IMG/VR virus record: IMGVR_UViG_3300045999_007288
Span: 1-64,000 of that record
Strand: one strand, 5' to 3'
Origin: a virus
DNA length: 64,000 nt
Within the stretch, counting starts at the first letter, position 1, and every line of letters begins with the position of its first letter. This document shows, piece after piece, positions 14,845 through 23,873 of this stretch. Below the pieces are notes generated by a model, which was not told where the DNA came from, did no database searches, and saw only the letters and a program-made list of their open reading frames with translations. A program made the translations under genes and the position numbers.

Positions 14845-16515
14845 TCAGTATTTAGTGTCATAATACTGTCTGAGCCATGCCCACTCGTAGGATAACATTA
14901 GCTTATCATACTCGCCGTTTACTGTGTCGTAGTACTCTATAGCATCTTGAGCTCCAAGAATACTCCATTCACCGTAATGCCCGTTGCCCACAGTTAACCA
15001 TTTTTTAAGTCTGAACTCAGTTTCAATACTGGGTTGCGTAATACTAAAATGTTTTAACTTAATAACTTCGCGAAATGCTGTACGCCATGTGGTCCAAGCA
15101 TCTTGGTCATAATGGGCAATGCCACTTAAAATGGGTACTACTTCGTGAGCTTTACTTAAAGTAAAATCTAATCCACTGTTCACAGTTTCCAGTACCAAAC
15201 GTTTATTGTAAGCAATCATTGCTTGATGTCCGTAGACCAATCCATTTACTGGATTTCGAGCATGAAAAATGTAGTGTTTTGGTTCTTGAAAGTAATCGGG
15301 TTGCCAAGACCAATCAAAATTTAGATCAATTTCTAATTTAGCAAACACTGCAAAAAACCACGGCGTATCACTACGTTCAGCTGCGGCTTTGTATGCGGCC
15401 ATACGGCCGTTTACATTTTGGACACGTTTGATTGTATTACTGAACTTTAGTACAGGAAATCCAGAGTCTTCCTGGTCCAAAACTTTACACAAATGATCAT
15501 ACCAACGTTCTGCTTCTGGCTCGCCATTACTAATATAGATGATGTCTAAACAGTCTTCTGTGCGTATAGATTCGCCCCTTTTTTCGACGTTTACGTAAGG
15601 ATAATCGTAGATTTGCGTGCGTAAATGTGTCTTAATGTCTCGGGGTACTACACAAATACTGTTGCTGTCTGTAAAACTTTCCACAGTCCTGTCTTTTTCA
15701 GTCCATAAGCAAATTTCACTGTTAAGTAAAATACTGGGCCGATTTGAAAATGCAGCGTAGGGGAATTTGAAGTCGTAATTACGAATCTCATCTACTAGAT
15801 TATCATGATCATAGTACACTTTTGGACAGGCATATCTATAGACCTTTTGATCTTCGCAGTAGTTTATAACATTAAACCAATCTAATAATTCCAAATCAAC
15901 CATTTGCTTTTTGAATGATTCCACATGAATATAAAAAGTGTCTCCGCGTTTTTGATTACCACTGGGGAAGCAATGAATCATTTCTTCTTGCCATTGAGCA
16001 GGGTGCCAAGTAAAGTCGAAATCTTTATAGTCACAGACACTGCTAATAACCCATACATATTCGGTGGTAGCTAAATTTACTATACGTTTTAGTACGTTTA
16101 AATGGTCTGATACGTATCTAGTAGATTTAATCGAAGGATGTGTTTCTTTAAGAGCAGCAAATTGTGGTTGACTTTCGGGATTCATGAAATCCATATAGAA
16201 AATATCAGTGCTACCGGTGCGAGGAACACAGTAATCATTTATAGGACAATGCCAGTGCCACTGATGCTCTTTTGTATTTTTTGGTATTAAATATGTGCCG
16301 CCGTTTTGTTGCCATTGGCTAGGCCAAACGTGTGTATGTTCCGCTTCATAACTGATAGGTCTCCAATAAAAGTCAAAGTTGCTATAGTTATTATGCCCGT
16401 CTATGTACCAAAAATATTCAGTTCGGCATAGCGCATCAGCTTCTTCAAGAGATGTCGCAGGTCGTTCAAAGGCAAACAAGTTAGGCTTAGGGCCTTTGTA
16501 AAATACATCAAACAT
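14845..16515 (-). CDS. large glycosyltransferase-like protein with repeated domains
   Basis: A 556-residue protein with at least three tandem segments that look alike. Each has a DI-Y or DV-Y opening, a short helix, a motif ending in W/F-YIDG-, WVISS- or FFAVF-like, then DF-x-W. These sit near residues 1-85, 105-210 and 310-440. The last segment has ARNPVNGLVYGHQAM, matching ARNHINGLMYGNGG in the glycosyltransferase-like protein at 30081, so I place it in that family. The middle and first units lack a clear DxD. Substrate unknown. It overlaps the dCMP deaminase gene by 8 bp. Confidence 0.55.
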   Translation of the reverse strand: MFDVFYKGPKPNLFAFERPATSLEEADALCRTEYFWYIDGHNNYSNFDFYWRPISYEAEHTHVWPSQWQQNGGTYLIPKNTKEHQWHWHCPINDYCVPRTGSTDIFYMDFMNPESQPQFAALKETHPSIKSTRYVSDHLNVLKRIVNLATTEYVWVISSVCDYKDFDFTWHPAQWQEEMIHCFPSGNQKRGDTFYIHVESFKKQMVDLELLDWFNVINYCEDQKVYRYACPKVYYDHDNLVDEIRNYDFKFPYAAFSNRPSILLNSEICLWTEKDRTVESFTDSNSICVVPRDIKTHLRTQIYDYPYVNVEKRGESIRTEDCLDIIYISNGEPEAERWYDHLCKVLDQEDSGFPVLKFSNTIKRVQNVNGRMAAYKAAAERSDTPWFFAVFAKLEIDLNFDWSWQPDYFQEPKHYIFHARNPVNGLVYGHQAMIAYNKRLVLETVNSGLDFTLSKAHEVVPILSGIAHYDQDAWTTWRTAFREVIKLKHFSITQPSIETEFRLKKWLTVGNGHYGEWSILGAQDAIEYYDTVNGEYDKLMLSYEWAWLRQYYDTKY

Positions 16516-16954
16516 CGAGTTGTTCTACTATAACTTTACATTTGTTTAAAAATTCAACACCAGATGTATCACGATAAGCTTGCCCAAAATAAACTTTTTT
16601 TATTCCGCTTTGATAAATCAGTTTAGAGCATTCTATGCATGGTGCATGAGTAATAAACATTGTTGCTCCGTCTCCGCTTTCGCTACTTCGTGCTAATTTA
16701 CTGATGGCATTCGATTCGGCGTGGAGCACTTCTGGTTTTGTTTTTAATTCGTAGTCGCCTGTTTTATCCCAAACTTTATCTTCACAGTTGTTATCCCAAC
16801 CTGCAGGCATGCCGTTATAGCCAATGCTGATAATTCTATCATCTTTAACTACAATAGCACCAACATGCAGTCGTCGAGCATGACTGAGTTCAGCAAATAT
16901 TTTTGCAGTCTGCATGTATGCTTGGATTAATTTTTTCTTCATTTTCTTAACCAA
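16508..16954 (-). CDS. dCMP deaminase
   Basis: A 148-residue deoxycytidylate deaminase, making dUMP from dCMP for thymidylate synthase. The zinc site is intact: HAE at residues 78-80 and PCIEC at 105-109. GYNGMPAGWDNNCED near 45-59 is the usual nucleotide-side loop. T4 cd is a little longer (193 residues). It sits inside the accessory block, overlapping the sulfotransferase-like gene by 16 bp, and is far from thyA, on the other strand. Confidence 0.9.
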   Translation of the reverse strand: MVKKMKKKLIQAYMQTAKIFAELSHARRLHVGAIVVKDDRIISIGYNGMPAGWDNNCEDKVWDKTGDYELKTKPEVLHAESNAISKLARSSESGDGATMFITHAPCIECSKLIYQSGIKKVYFGQAYRDTSGVEFLNKCKVIVEQLDV

Positions 16955-17634
16955 GAAATATTATCCCAAATATCGCCATTGGGATTAAATCTATTAGAAA
17001 CTCTATTATATAAATCGATATCAGGTAACAAATATTCCATTATTTTTTCATTGGGAGAAGAATTAAATTTTTCTTTTATATCTGCTTCGAGTCTCTTTTT
17101 TAAACTAGAGGAAATATTTGACTCCTGATCAGTTGCCCAATAACTATCTATATAAATTTTATATTTTTCTAAGAGTTTTGCAATTGCCCATTTAACCCCG
17201 TCATGATTTTTTACAGGTTCCAGTGGAATCCAATCAATTTGATTACAAAATTCTTCGTAATAGTTATAAACATATCCGTATGAATGTATATCTAAGATAG
17301 GGGTACTCAAAACAAAATTTTGCAATTCAACATTTTTATAATATTCAGTTATTAGATTTTTTTGAAATAACCATTCTGCTATTGCTTTATACCGTCTAGT
17401 CAAAGGATCCGACATCAAAGTAAAAACACGACTGTTGTCCCAATTAATTTCTGAAAACGGTATTTGTCTCCATCGACAGTTTTGATTAAAAGTGGCCGTC
17501 AAAAAACTGGATCCACATTTTAAAGTTGCAATACATGTCAATACCTCGCAGGTATACACTGCTGCTGTAGCCCCAGGCCTTCTTTCAAATTTATTGAATT
17601 CTTCAACTTCTAGAATATAAGGAGTTATGTCCAT
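16939..17634 (-). CDS. sulfotransferase-like protein
   Basis: A 231-residue protein. The segment TLKCGSSFLTATFNQ near residue 37 resembles the 5'-phosphosulfate-binding loop (K-x-G-S/T-S/T), and RVFTLMSDPLTRRYKAIAEW near 70 resembles the 3'-phosphate motif (RDPxxR) of PAPS-dependent sulfotransferases. Such enzymes transfer sulfate from PAPS to sugars, lipids or proteins. The APS-kinase-like fusion encoded just upstream could supply PAPS. The gene has its own consensus promoter with a very short leader. The RDP arginine is replaced (SDP), so activity is unproven. Confidence 0.55.
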   Translation of the reverse strand: MDITPYILEVEEFNKFERRPGATAAVYTCEVLTCIATLKCGSSFLTATFNQNCRWRQIPFSEINWDNSRVFTLMSDPLTRRYKAIAEWLFQKNLITEYYKNVELQNFVLSTPILDIHSYGYVYNYYEEFCNQIDWIPLEPVKNHDGVKWAIAKLLEKYKIYIDSYWATDQESNISSSLKKRLEADIKEKFNSSPNEKIMEYLLPDIDLYNRVSNRFNPNGDIWDNISWLRK

Positions 17635-17643
17635 GATTTACAA

Positions 17644-17674
17644 ATTATAATTAATTGACATCAAATTGTCAATT
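17644..17674 (-). promoter_or_regulatory. consensus sigma70 promoter with overlapping inverted repeat
   Basis: On the minus strand: TTGACA (17672-17667), 17-bp spacer, TATAAT (17649-17644). An 8-bp inverted repeat (AATTGACA 17653-17660 / TGTCAATT 17667-17674) covers the -35 and spacer and could be an operator. The predicted start is only about 3 bases before the ATG at 17634. Confidence 0.7.
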
Positions 17675-17699
17675 ATTAATTAATTGATAATAAAATATT

Positions 17700-17924
17700 T
17701 CAGTCTTTGTCTGTTACTATAACTGCAACTCGATCAACCCAGATCATTCTACCACGGCATGCTATATTCCATTTGGTTTCGCCGTGTTCGTGTGTACATT
17801 CTGTAAAAGTTTCCCCAACAATTCGAACATCTTTAGCTAAGTGTTCTACTCCGTTTTCAAATACACGCCAGACCAATTCACTGCCATTATGTTTAGTATT
17901 AAATCTGACGTGATATTTGTTCAT
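17700..17924 (-). CDS. small hypothetical protein
   Basis: A 74-residue, probably beta-rich protein of unknown function. It begins MNKYHVRFNTKHNG and has KWNIACRGRMIWVDRVAVIV near the end. It overlaps the stop of the kinase/nucleotidyltransferase by 4 bp (ATGA), so it is the last gene of that transcription unit before the 17634 promoter. I recall similar small proteins in other T4-like phages. Confidence 0.55.
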   Translation of the reverse strand: MNKYHVRFNTKHNGSELVWRVFENGVEHLAKDVRIVGETFTECTHEHGETKWNIACRGRMIWVDRVAVIVTDKD

Positions 17925-18712
17925 TTAAGTCCTAGTTCTTTTCTGATTTTAGTAGCAGAAATATCAGTGATAGATTCATCAAATGTTTCTTCACCAGCAG
18001 AATATCCCACACCACGACCCCATCCAATATGCACTATGTTAGGAACTACTTGTATTTCATATTGTCCTTGATACAATGGGTCTAAATCTCGACGGATAAA
18101 TGATTTCACTTTTTCTACTTCGAAGGGATTGGACCCTTGCCAGCCTTGTACATCACGGACTTGAATTATAACTTGGCCAGTGCGCTGTAGCAGTCTTTCA
18201 AATAATGCCCTGTGACCATCGTGCCAAGGTTGCCAACGCCCTAACATTTGTACCGTTTCTTTTTTCCAATCAAATACAGGCCGTCGACGATTGTCAATAA
18301 TGTGTTCAGCGATAAAATCTGCCCACTTAGCGGCATTCTGTTCATTAATTCGAAAATCATAAACTTCGGGCTCTACAAACATTTTATTAGTATCAGCGTA
18401 ACGACCTTCGCGTATAGTATCCACCCATACAGTCCAATCTGCTTTAAAATTGTTACGCATTTCTACTAATGGTGCAACAAAATCACATAGTGCATAATCT
18501 GTATGACATGACATCGACAAATCAAACATACGTTTACTTTGGCGAATTCTGCCAGCTTCGCTGAAATCCCAATCGTCAAATTGTTTTCTTACTTCGTCTG
18601 CGTTAAACCAAGTAACTGTTTTGCCATTGTCTTCCAATAACTTTTTTAATTCTGTTGCTAAGTAGGTTTTTCCTGCTCCAGGCAAGCCCATAATTAAAAT
18701 TCGTTGTGTCAT
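17921..18712 (-). CDS. APS kinase-like / nucleotidyltransferase fusion
   Basis: A 263-residue fusion. The N-terminal P-loop GLPGAGKT (9-16), then WFNADEVRKQFDDWDFS and GRIRQSKRM, follow the pattern of adenylylsulfate kinase, which makes PAPS from APS. The C-terminal domain has GRWQPWHDGH (about 157-166) and ISATKIRKELG at the end, the signature of HxGH nucleotidyltransferases such as NMN- or cytidylyl-transferases. Together with the sulfotransferase-like protein it may make and use activated sulfate. Another reading is a NadR-like kinase/adenylyltransferase for NAD salvage. It overlaps both neighbours by 4 bp. Confidence 0.75.
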   Translation of the reverse strand: MTQRILIMGLPGAGKTYLATELKKLLEDNGKTVTWFNADEVRKQFDDWDFSEAGRIRQSKRMFDLSMSCHTDYALCDFVAPLVEMRNNFKADWTVWVDTIREGRYADTNKMFVEPEVYDFRINEQNAAKWADFIAEHIIDNRRRPVFDWKKETVQMLGRWQPWHDGHRALFERLLQRTGQVIIQVRDVQGWQGSNPFEVEKVKSFIRRDLDPLYQGQYEIQVVPNIVHIGWGRGVGYSAGEETFDESITDISATKIRKELGLK

Positions 18713-20190
18713 GATAGTACCTTTACTCCATATAATTTTTCAAATCTATCAGCGTCCTTACGATCATTGACCATAGGTTCGCCTCGAATGTTCAGACTAG
18801 TATTTAATAGCATAGGGCAGCCTGTGACAATAAACCATTTCTCTAATAGTTCTCGTATACCTGACCCGTCCTTTGGTACAGTCTGAACACGACTAGTTCC
18901 GTCATGATGCACAATAGCAGGAAATAAGTCAGGATGCCTGCAAAGAGCGACTGATTGCATATACCTACTGCTACTGAAGCCACTGGGCATGCCAAAATAC
19001 TCGTTGGCAAACTCTTCCAAAATAACTGGTGCGAAGGGTCTGAATTTTTGTCTACGTTTAATTTCATTTACTCGATCTTTTATATCTGGTCCCCGGGGAT
19101 CGGCCAACAAGCTACGATTACCTAATGCTCTGGGGCCGAATTCAGCACGGCCACTGGCAATGCCAACAATACGATTAGCAATAAGCTCATCTAACGCAGC
19201 ATTAGTAGGGTAAGGTCCGGGAATATTGTGACCTAAGAAAGCATCGCGCCAATTAATCCTACCACCATAAGCCAGTGCAGCAGCACCCAAACTAGAACCT
19301 GCATCGCCAGGATTGGGCATTATCCATATATTATCAAAATAAGGACCTATTCTGCCGTTGGCCACACAATTAAGAGCAACCCCGCCCATATAAACTAAAT
19401 TTTTGCTCCAGTTAAAGTCTTTTGCTCTACGCATAACATTTAGTACAAGATCTTCTGTTAAGTCTTGTGCGCTGGCTGCAATATCCATATCTCCAACATA
19501 AGACAAATACTTTTCTTCTATGCCAGTATGAAGATTTTCTTTAAATTTAATTTCCCACTCATTATGTAAAAATTTAGACTTAAACAAATCAGTGAACGCA
19601 GGCGCACCATATGCTGCCATACCCATTAAAATGTATTCTTCTTCATTGGGTTTAAGTCCAACACGTTCTGTCATTGCACTGTAAAACAATCCTATACTAT
19701 GCGGATATTTTTGGCGCCATAATCTTTTATAAACGGCTTTTCCTTGAACATATTCTGCTGCCCAAATACTTATTGTGTCCCATTCCCCAATGGCGTCTAT
19801 CACAACCACTGTGGCTTTATTAAATGAGCTTGTTTGAAACCCTGCGGCTGCATGACATAGGTGATGATTATGGGTTGAAATCTTACCTGGAAATTTAGAA
19901 AATTCTTTGCCTATTTGCCTAGTAAGAATCTGTCGGGCAGTAAGTTTATTCCATTCAAGGCCCTGACCACTGTACAGTTGTCTTAACTGTTTATTCCATG
20001 GTCGTTCATAGTAAGCAACATGATCAATCCTATAATCAATTATTTCTTTGATTATACCAGGACTTAAATTTGGATCATTCTTAATTTTACTATAGCGTTC
20101 GCTGTGGCCCGCATATAATATATTTCCATAATTACCAATGACACTTATTGCAGCGTCATGAAATCCTGCAGATATTCCTAAAATATTCAT
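18709..20190 (-). CDS. NodU-type O-carbamoyltransferase
   Basis: A 493-residue carbamoyltransferase of the NodU/TobZ family, which moves a carbamoyl group from carbamoyl phosphate to a hydroxyl, usually on a sugar. Seen are the N-terminal MNILGISAGFHDAAISV, the metal-binding HNHHLCHA (107-114) and a C-terminal YrdC-like half with GRAEFGPRALGNRS, normally the adenylate site. Length is slightly below the usual ~550-600. The start ATG overlaps the stop of a 33-residue gene. A role in decorating a glycan made by the neighbouring glycosyltransferases is inferred. Confidence 0.85.
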   Translation of the reverse strand: MNILGISAGFHDAAISVIGNYGNILYAGHSERYSKIKNDPNLSPGIIKEIIDYRIDHVAYYERPWNKQLRQLYSGQGLEWNKLTARQILTRQIGKEFSKFPGKISTHNHHLCHAAAGFQTSSFNKATVVVIDAIGEWDTISIWAAEYVQGKAVYKRLWRQKYPHSIGLFYSAMTERVGLKPNEEEYILMGMAAYGAPAFTDLFKSKFLHNEWEIKFKENLHTGIEEKYLSYVGDMDIAASAQDLTEDLVLNVMRRAKDFNWSKNLVYMGGVALNCVANGRIGPYFDNIWIMPNPGDAGSSLGAAALAYGGRINWRDAFLGHNIPGPYPTNAALDELIANRIVGIASGRAEFGPRALGNRSLLADPRGPDIKDRVNEIKRRQKFRPFAPVILEEFANEYFGMPSGFSSSRYMQSVALCRHPDLFPAIVHHDGTSRVQTVPKDGSGIRELLEKWFIVTGCPMLLNTSLNIRGEPMVNDRKDADRFEKLYGVKVLS

Positions 20191-20288
20191 TTGTATATAA
20201 AAGGATCTTGCTTTCGTAATTCTTTGAGTCTGCGACGATAAGTGATTTCTAATTTAATTCTGTAGTATAAATTTTTAAGCCATGTCAT
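20187..20288 (-). CDS. very small basic protein (33 aa)
   Basis: A 33-residue frame, very basic (YYRIKLEITYRRRLKELRK) and ending KQDPFIYK. It begins 4 bp after the gene upstream and its TGA overlaps the carbamoyltransferase ATG (ATGA), so it is very likely translated. Short proteins ending in a similar KxxDPFIY tail are, to my recollection, found in other T4-like phages. Function unknown. Confidence 0.5.
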   Translation of the reverse strand: MTWLKNLYYRIKLEITYRRRLKELRKQDPFIYK

Positions 20289-20292
20289 GATA

Positions 20293-21393
20293 TTATTTAT
20301 TGAGCAAACTACTGCTGTAATCGTAACCAGGTTTTAATCTTTCAATTTGTTGATCATAGTAGTCCTTATCTGACCAAGTATAAGAATATACAGAGCTCAA
20401 AATGTTTCCTGACCCATCATCGCATTGAATCGAATATATGTCTAAATAACACGATAGTATCGGCCAAACTTCACTGTATTTGATCGTCCCAAAACTTCTT
20501 TGTAGATCAACTTGACCCACTGAATGGTATCCGAAGTTGTATTGATTGTCTTCGGGGTCGAATCCGTTTCGTTCGAGCCATGATTTAAACCCAGACATTT
20601 CTTTGGTGTACCAAGGATGCGGCCCATTATAACATACATCCTGTGCCCATTCGATGTCAAATTCCCCGCTATAGTAACGTAGATGTGTAATAGCATCACA
20701 GGTAGCCTTGTCAATGTCAATGCCTTTTTCGTCTCGATACACTTCATATAACGTTTTACCGATTTGTGTCCAATGCAGATATACTTCCCCAAATTTTCGA
20801 TCATATCTGGATTCGTCAAAAGTAGTTTTATGTATTGCTGGAAATTCGTATCGTGCGGCGTTCAAAAATGTAGTAATTTGACTAGGTCTGACCCATTCTG
20901 GTAATGTTACTTTTTTACGTTGACTTAACATTAAACTCTCTGCTTCATGACATAAATTATTCAATTGTCTAATAGCAAATTTAGTTGTATAATCTGCCCG
21001 TTTATAATAATCACTGAGTCCCCATACAGTTCCTTGTAAAATCTCAAAATGATTGTGCAATTTGTTCATTAAATCCTGATTAGGATTTAATGTTTTAGGA
21101 TCCCGTAGAGTAAAAGGGTAAAAGTTTTCTTCTATTTTATATTCATCCCGAAAGAAATCATTTATTACATTCTTAACCCAATATAGTTCTTTACAAATAT
21201 ATTCTAAATCTCTTTGACTGTCGGGGAATCCTAAAAAGCAAAAGTTCTTTTCTAGATATTTGTGTTGCTGTACGATTTCTTGTAGTGCTGTAAACCATTG
21301 CTGAGCCATTTCGTGCTCGTAGACATCGATAATATAATCTAATGTTTTTGTTTTATCTAACGGATTGCGTAGTGTTACTATTACTTTATTCAA
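20293..21393 (-). CDS. unknown protein between radical SAM and carbamoyltransferase genes
   Basis: A 366-residue soluble protein. It is rich in aromatic residues and has many Tyr/Trp in the last third (FGYHSVGQVDLQRSFG; YSYTWSDKDYYDQQIERLKP). I see no P-loop, Fe-S cysteines or DxD. It overlaps the preceding radical SAM gene by 8 bp and sits in the same operon, so a role in the same pathway is likely. It could be a partner or substrate-handling protein, but no function can be assigned. Confidence 0.6.
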   Translation of the reverse strand: MNKVIVTLRNPLDKTKTLDYIIDVYEHEMAQQWFTALQEIVQQHKYLEKNFCFLGFPDSQRDLEYICKELYWVKNVINDFFRDEYKIEENFYPFTLRDPKTLNPNQDLMNKLHNHFEILQGTVWGLSDYYKRADYTTKFAIRQLNNLCHEAESLMLSQRKKVTLPEWVRPSQITTFLNAARYEFPAIHKTTFDESRYDRKFGEVYLHWTQIGKTLYEVYRDEKGIDIDKATCDAITHLRYYSGEFDIEWAQDVCYNGPHPWYTKEMSGFKSWLERNGFDPEDNQYNFGYHSVGQVDLQRSFGTIKYSEVWPILSCYLDIYSIQCDDGSGNILSSVYSYTWSDKDYYDQQIERLKPGYDYSSSLLNK

Positions 21394-22675
21394 TTGAATT
21401 CCACCATTTTAATACTTCGGGTCTAGCTGAAAATATATCATGCATAGTATAGCTATCATTTCGAATTTGTTCAAGTTTTTCGATTCTTGCTTTTCCTTTA
21501 CGCAAGCCAAATTGATATCCATCGGGCCACTGTTCTTGAAATGTAGGTCTAGTTTTTAGCTGTACAAGTATATCCTTTAAGGCGCCGCCTACAGTGGGTA
21601 TAATTTCATCTATCCAAGGTTCTAATAGATCCCTGGGCAGTGATAAAGGTGACATAACTATGTCCGGGCTAAAACTAAAAATTACTTTCGCGAGAATATC
21701 GACTTTTTCTTCTTCTGCAAGTCGCTGGATACTAGCAACTTCGAACATGCCGGGCAAAGTGAGCGTAAAGTCAATTCGCATTTGACGTCGGTGACTAGCA
21801 ATTTTAGTTCCTTGACGGAAGTTCTCAAGCCATTCATTGTAGTTAAGGCCTGTTCTAATGTATTCGCCAATCGAGCCCGTGCCGTCGATGCTTGCACAAA
21901 TCTGCCAATCACGAAGCCTGCTGAGAATATCACTATAAAGATTGACACCTTTATAATTAATTCTTGATAAATTTGTATTATATCTAGCATAAACATTTGG
22001 CCCGTCTCCTAATTCTATAATCCTCTGCATGTAGCGCCAATGCTGTTCATACATAAGAGGTTCACCGCCAACCCAATATACTTCCTCTACGCGGTGTTCT
22101 TCGACGGCTTGACTAAACTCTGCCTCAATCTGTGTGTCTTGAAATTGTTCGATTTGTTTTTTGATTTCGGCTTGCATCCAATTATTCTTAGGATCATGCC
22201 AATTAACCATATTGTATTGACGTTGCTCGCTTTCCCATGCACTACTTAACATGTCTCCACACATGCGACATTTAAAATTACAAAGATTACTAAATCTGTA
22301 ATCCCAACTTACAGGCTTCATATCTGTCGAGCCGTCGGGCCGAGTCTTTTCCATCGCCTCATTGTACTTATTCCCAAACAAACTATTAAAATAACTACGG
22401 TAAACAGATGTGTTCAACAACTTATCATTACATACTTCACACTCGGGCAAAGTTTCTCCTGCTATCATACGGCGACGAACAGACTTCATATGTTCGCTGT
22501 TCCAATGTTCGTCCAACGTAACAGGTATATATTCTCCTGTGCCGTTAGTTGTGTCGATGTACTGTTTAAAATTCTGTGCGGGTTCGCGACTAGCGCAGCA
22601 TAATCTGCGTTCGGTCTGCGGACTTAAATATGTATGTGTCCAAGGGGCCATGCACAAAGTATCAGGTTTAATCAT
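21386..22675 (-). CDS. radical SAM protein with N-terminal twitch/SPASM-like cysteines
   Basis: A 429-residue radical SAM enzyme. The cluster motif CNFKCRMC binds the SAM-cleaving 4Fe-4S cluster and VGGEPL follows in the SAM site. Before the core, CMAPW (C8), CC near 26 and ECEVC near 80 are spaced like an auxiliary-cluster domain (twitch/SPASM type) placed N-terminally. Such enzymes do radical chemistry on peptides or sugars; the substrate is unknown. It is one of six in this operon and is of the CRxCG subtype, like the two upstream. It overlaps both neighbours by 8 bp. Confidence 0.85.
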   Translation of the reverse strand: MIKPDTLCMAPWTHTYLSPQTERRLCCASREPAQNFKQYIDTTNGTGEYIPVTLDEHWNSEHMKSVRRRMIAGETLPECEVCNDKLLNTSVYRSYFNSLFGNKYNEAMEKTRPDGSTDMKPVSWDYRFSNLCNFKCRMCGDMLSSAWESEQRQYNMVNWHDPKNNWMQAEIKKQIEQFQDTQIEAEFSQAVEEHRVEEVYWVGGEPLMYEQHWRYMQRIIELGDGPNVYARYNTNLSRINYKGVNLYSDILSRLRDWQICASIDGTGSIGEYIRTGLNYNEWLENFRQGTKIASHRRQMRIDFTLTLPGMFEVASIQRLAEEEKVDILAKVIFSFSPDIVMSPLSLPRDLLEPWIDEIIPTVGGALKDILVQLKTRPTFQEQWPDGYQFGLRKGKARIEKLEQIRNDSYTMHDIFSARPEVLKWWNSIE

Positions 22676-23873
22676 ATCCCATAGCCTTGGCTATTTCAGA
22701 GTGTGTATCCATAAAGTTCTGTTTTCTATATGTATCTGTGCGCTTCATATTGTTTATGAATACTTGCCCGTCACTGCCTGGGCCATTTTCGATAAATTTA
22801 ATTACATTCTCAATTTCTTGATGATGTTCTTTTGTATTCCAAAAAGTTGTTTTGAGTTTATTTAAAACTAATTCTCTGGCTGCGGGTGTTAATCGTTGAA
22901 TACTCATATGATCAGGGCTGTGTAACATATTAAAATAAATGCTGTCAAAAGGTTTGGTGCTTGCCCAAGCCAGTAACTCATCTAAGTAATATACATTTTG
23001 AATATTAATAGTGAAACAAAGTTGAGTAGTAATGTTAGGCGTGTCAACATCTCGTGCAAAATGAACTCCGTCGATTATTTCGTTGGCTTTATCCCAGTCT
23101 GCACCGTATCTTTCATATTCAAATCTCGCGCCAACATTGTCGATACTAAATGCAATATCTACACGACCGAAATGATTCCATAAATCTGATTTTTGTATGC
23201 CTAACCCGTTAATAGTTGCATTGGTATTATAATGAATATCAATATGTTTACTATGACCTGTAGCTACTGCATATCGCAGTAATTCCCAATGTTCTTCGAT
23301 TAACCAAGGTTCACCCCCAGTAAATTCAAAATACTTAATATTGGGCAGTAATGATTTTAAATTCTCCCAAAAATCAGGACTCTCTTCTGGCCACTTACCT
23401 TGTTTAAGCCAGGTATATGCAACATGTTTTTTCTTATCATGTCCTTGCGGCAAGTACTCTAATTCTTCTGCTGCCCACTTGCTACTGCTCCAGCTTCCAC
23501 ATATCCTGCACTTTAAATTACAAATGTTGCCTAGCTTTAAATCAATGAACCACAATTGATCAGGTACATCGTTTTGCCAATCAACCAATGGGTATAACTC
23601 CTTGAGTCTGACTTGGCTGTGAATACGTTTACTAGTCCTATTTGCTGCTTCCTCATCCCAGCATAATTTACAGGTATTTGGTTTTTCGCCGCGGCGGAAT
23701 TGTCTGCGTAAGTTTTGCATATACTCGCTGGTGTATGCATCTTGCAATGTATGTCTTCTAAGATCAATACCAGTAATATCTTCCCTTGCAAGACAACAAG
23801 GTCTTGCAGTACCCATGGGACTAGTCTCAATACTAATCCATGGCAGCATACAAATACTATTAGGTAGTGTCAT
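22668..23873 (-). CDS. radical SAM protein with N-terminal twitch/SPASM-like cysteines
   Basis: A 401-residue radical SAM enzyme. CNLKCRIC is followed by SSSKW and later FTGGEPW. N-terminal cysteines occur in ICMLPW, RPCC and NTCKLC. It is most like the copies on either side, pointing to gene duplication. The GGEPW variant differs from GGEPL in the other copies. Its end overlaps the next start by 8 bp. Substrate unknown. Confidence 0.85.
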   Translation of the reverse strand: MTLPNSICMLPWISIETSPMGTARPCCLAREDITGIDLRRHTLQDAYTSEYMQNLRRQFRRGEKPNTCKLCWDEEAANRTSKRIHSQVRLKELYPLVDWQNDVPDQLWFIDLKLGNICNLKCRICGSWSSSKWAAEELEYLPQGHDKKKHVAYTWLKQGKWPEESPDFWENLKSLLPNIKYFEFTGGEPWLIEEHWELLRYAVATGHSKHIDIHYNTNATINGLGIQKSDLWNHFGRVDIAFSIDNVGARFEYERYGADWDKANEIIDGVHFARDVDTPNITTQLCFTINIQNVYYLDELLAWASTKPFDSIYFNMLHSPDHMSIQRLTPAARELVLNKLKTTFWNTKEHHQEIENVIKFIENGPGSDGQVFINNMKRTDTYRKQNFMDTHSEIAKAMGYD

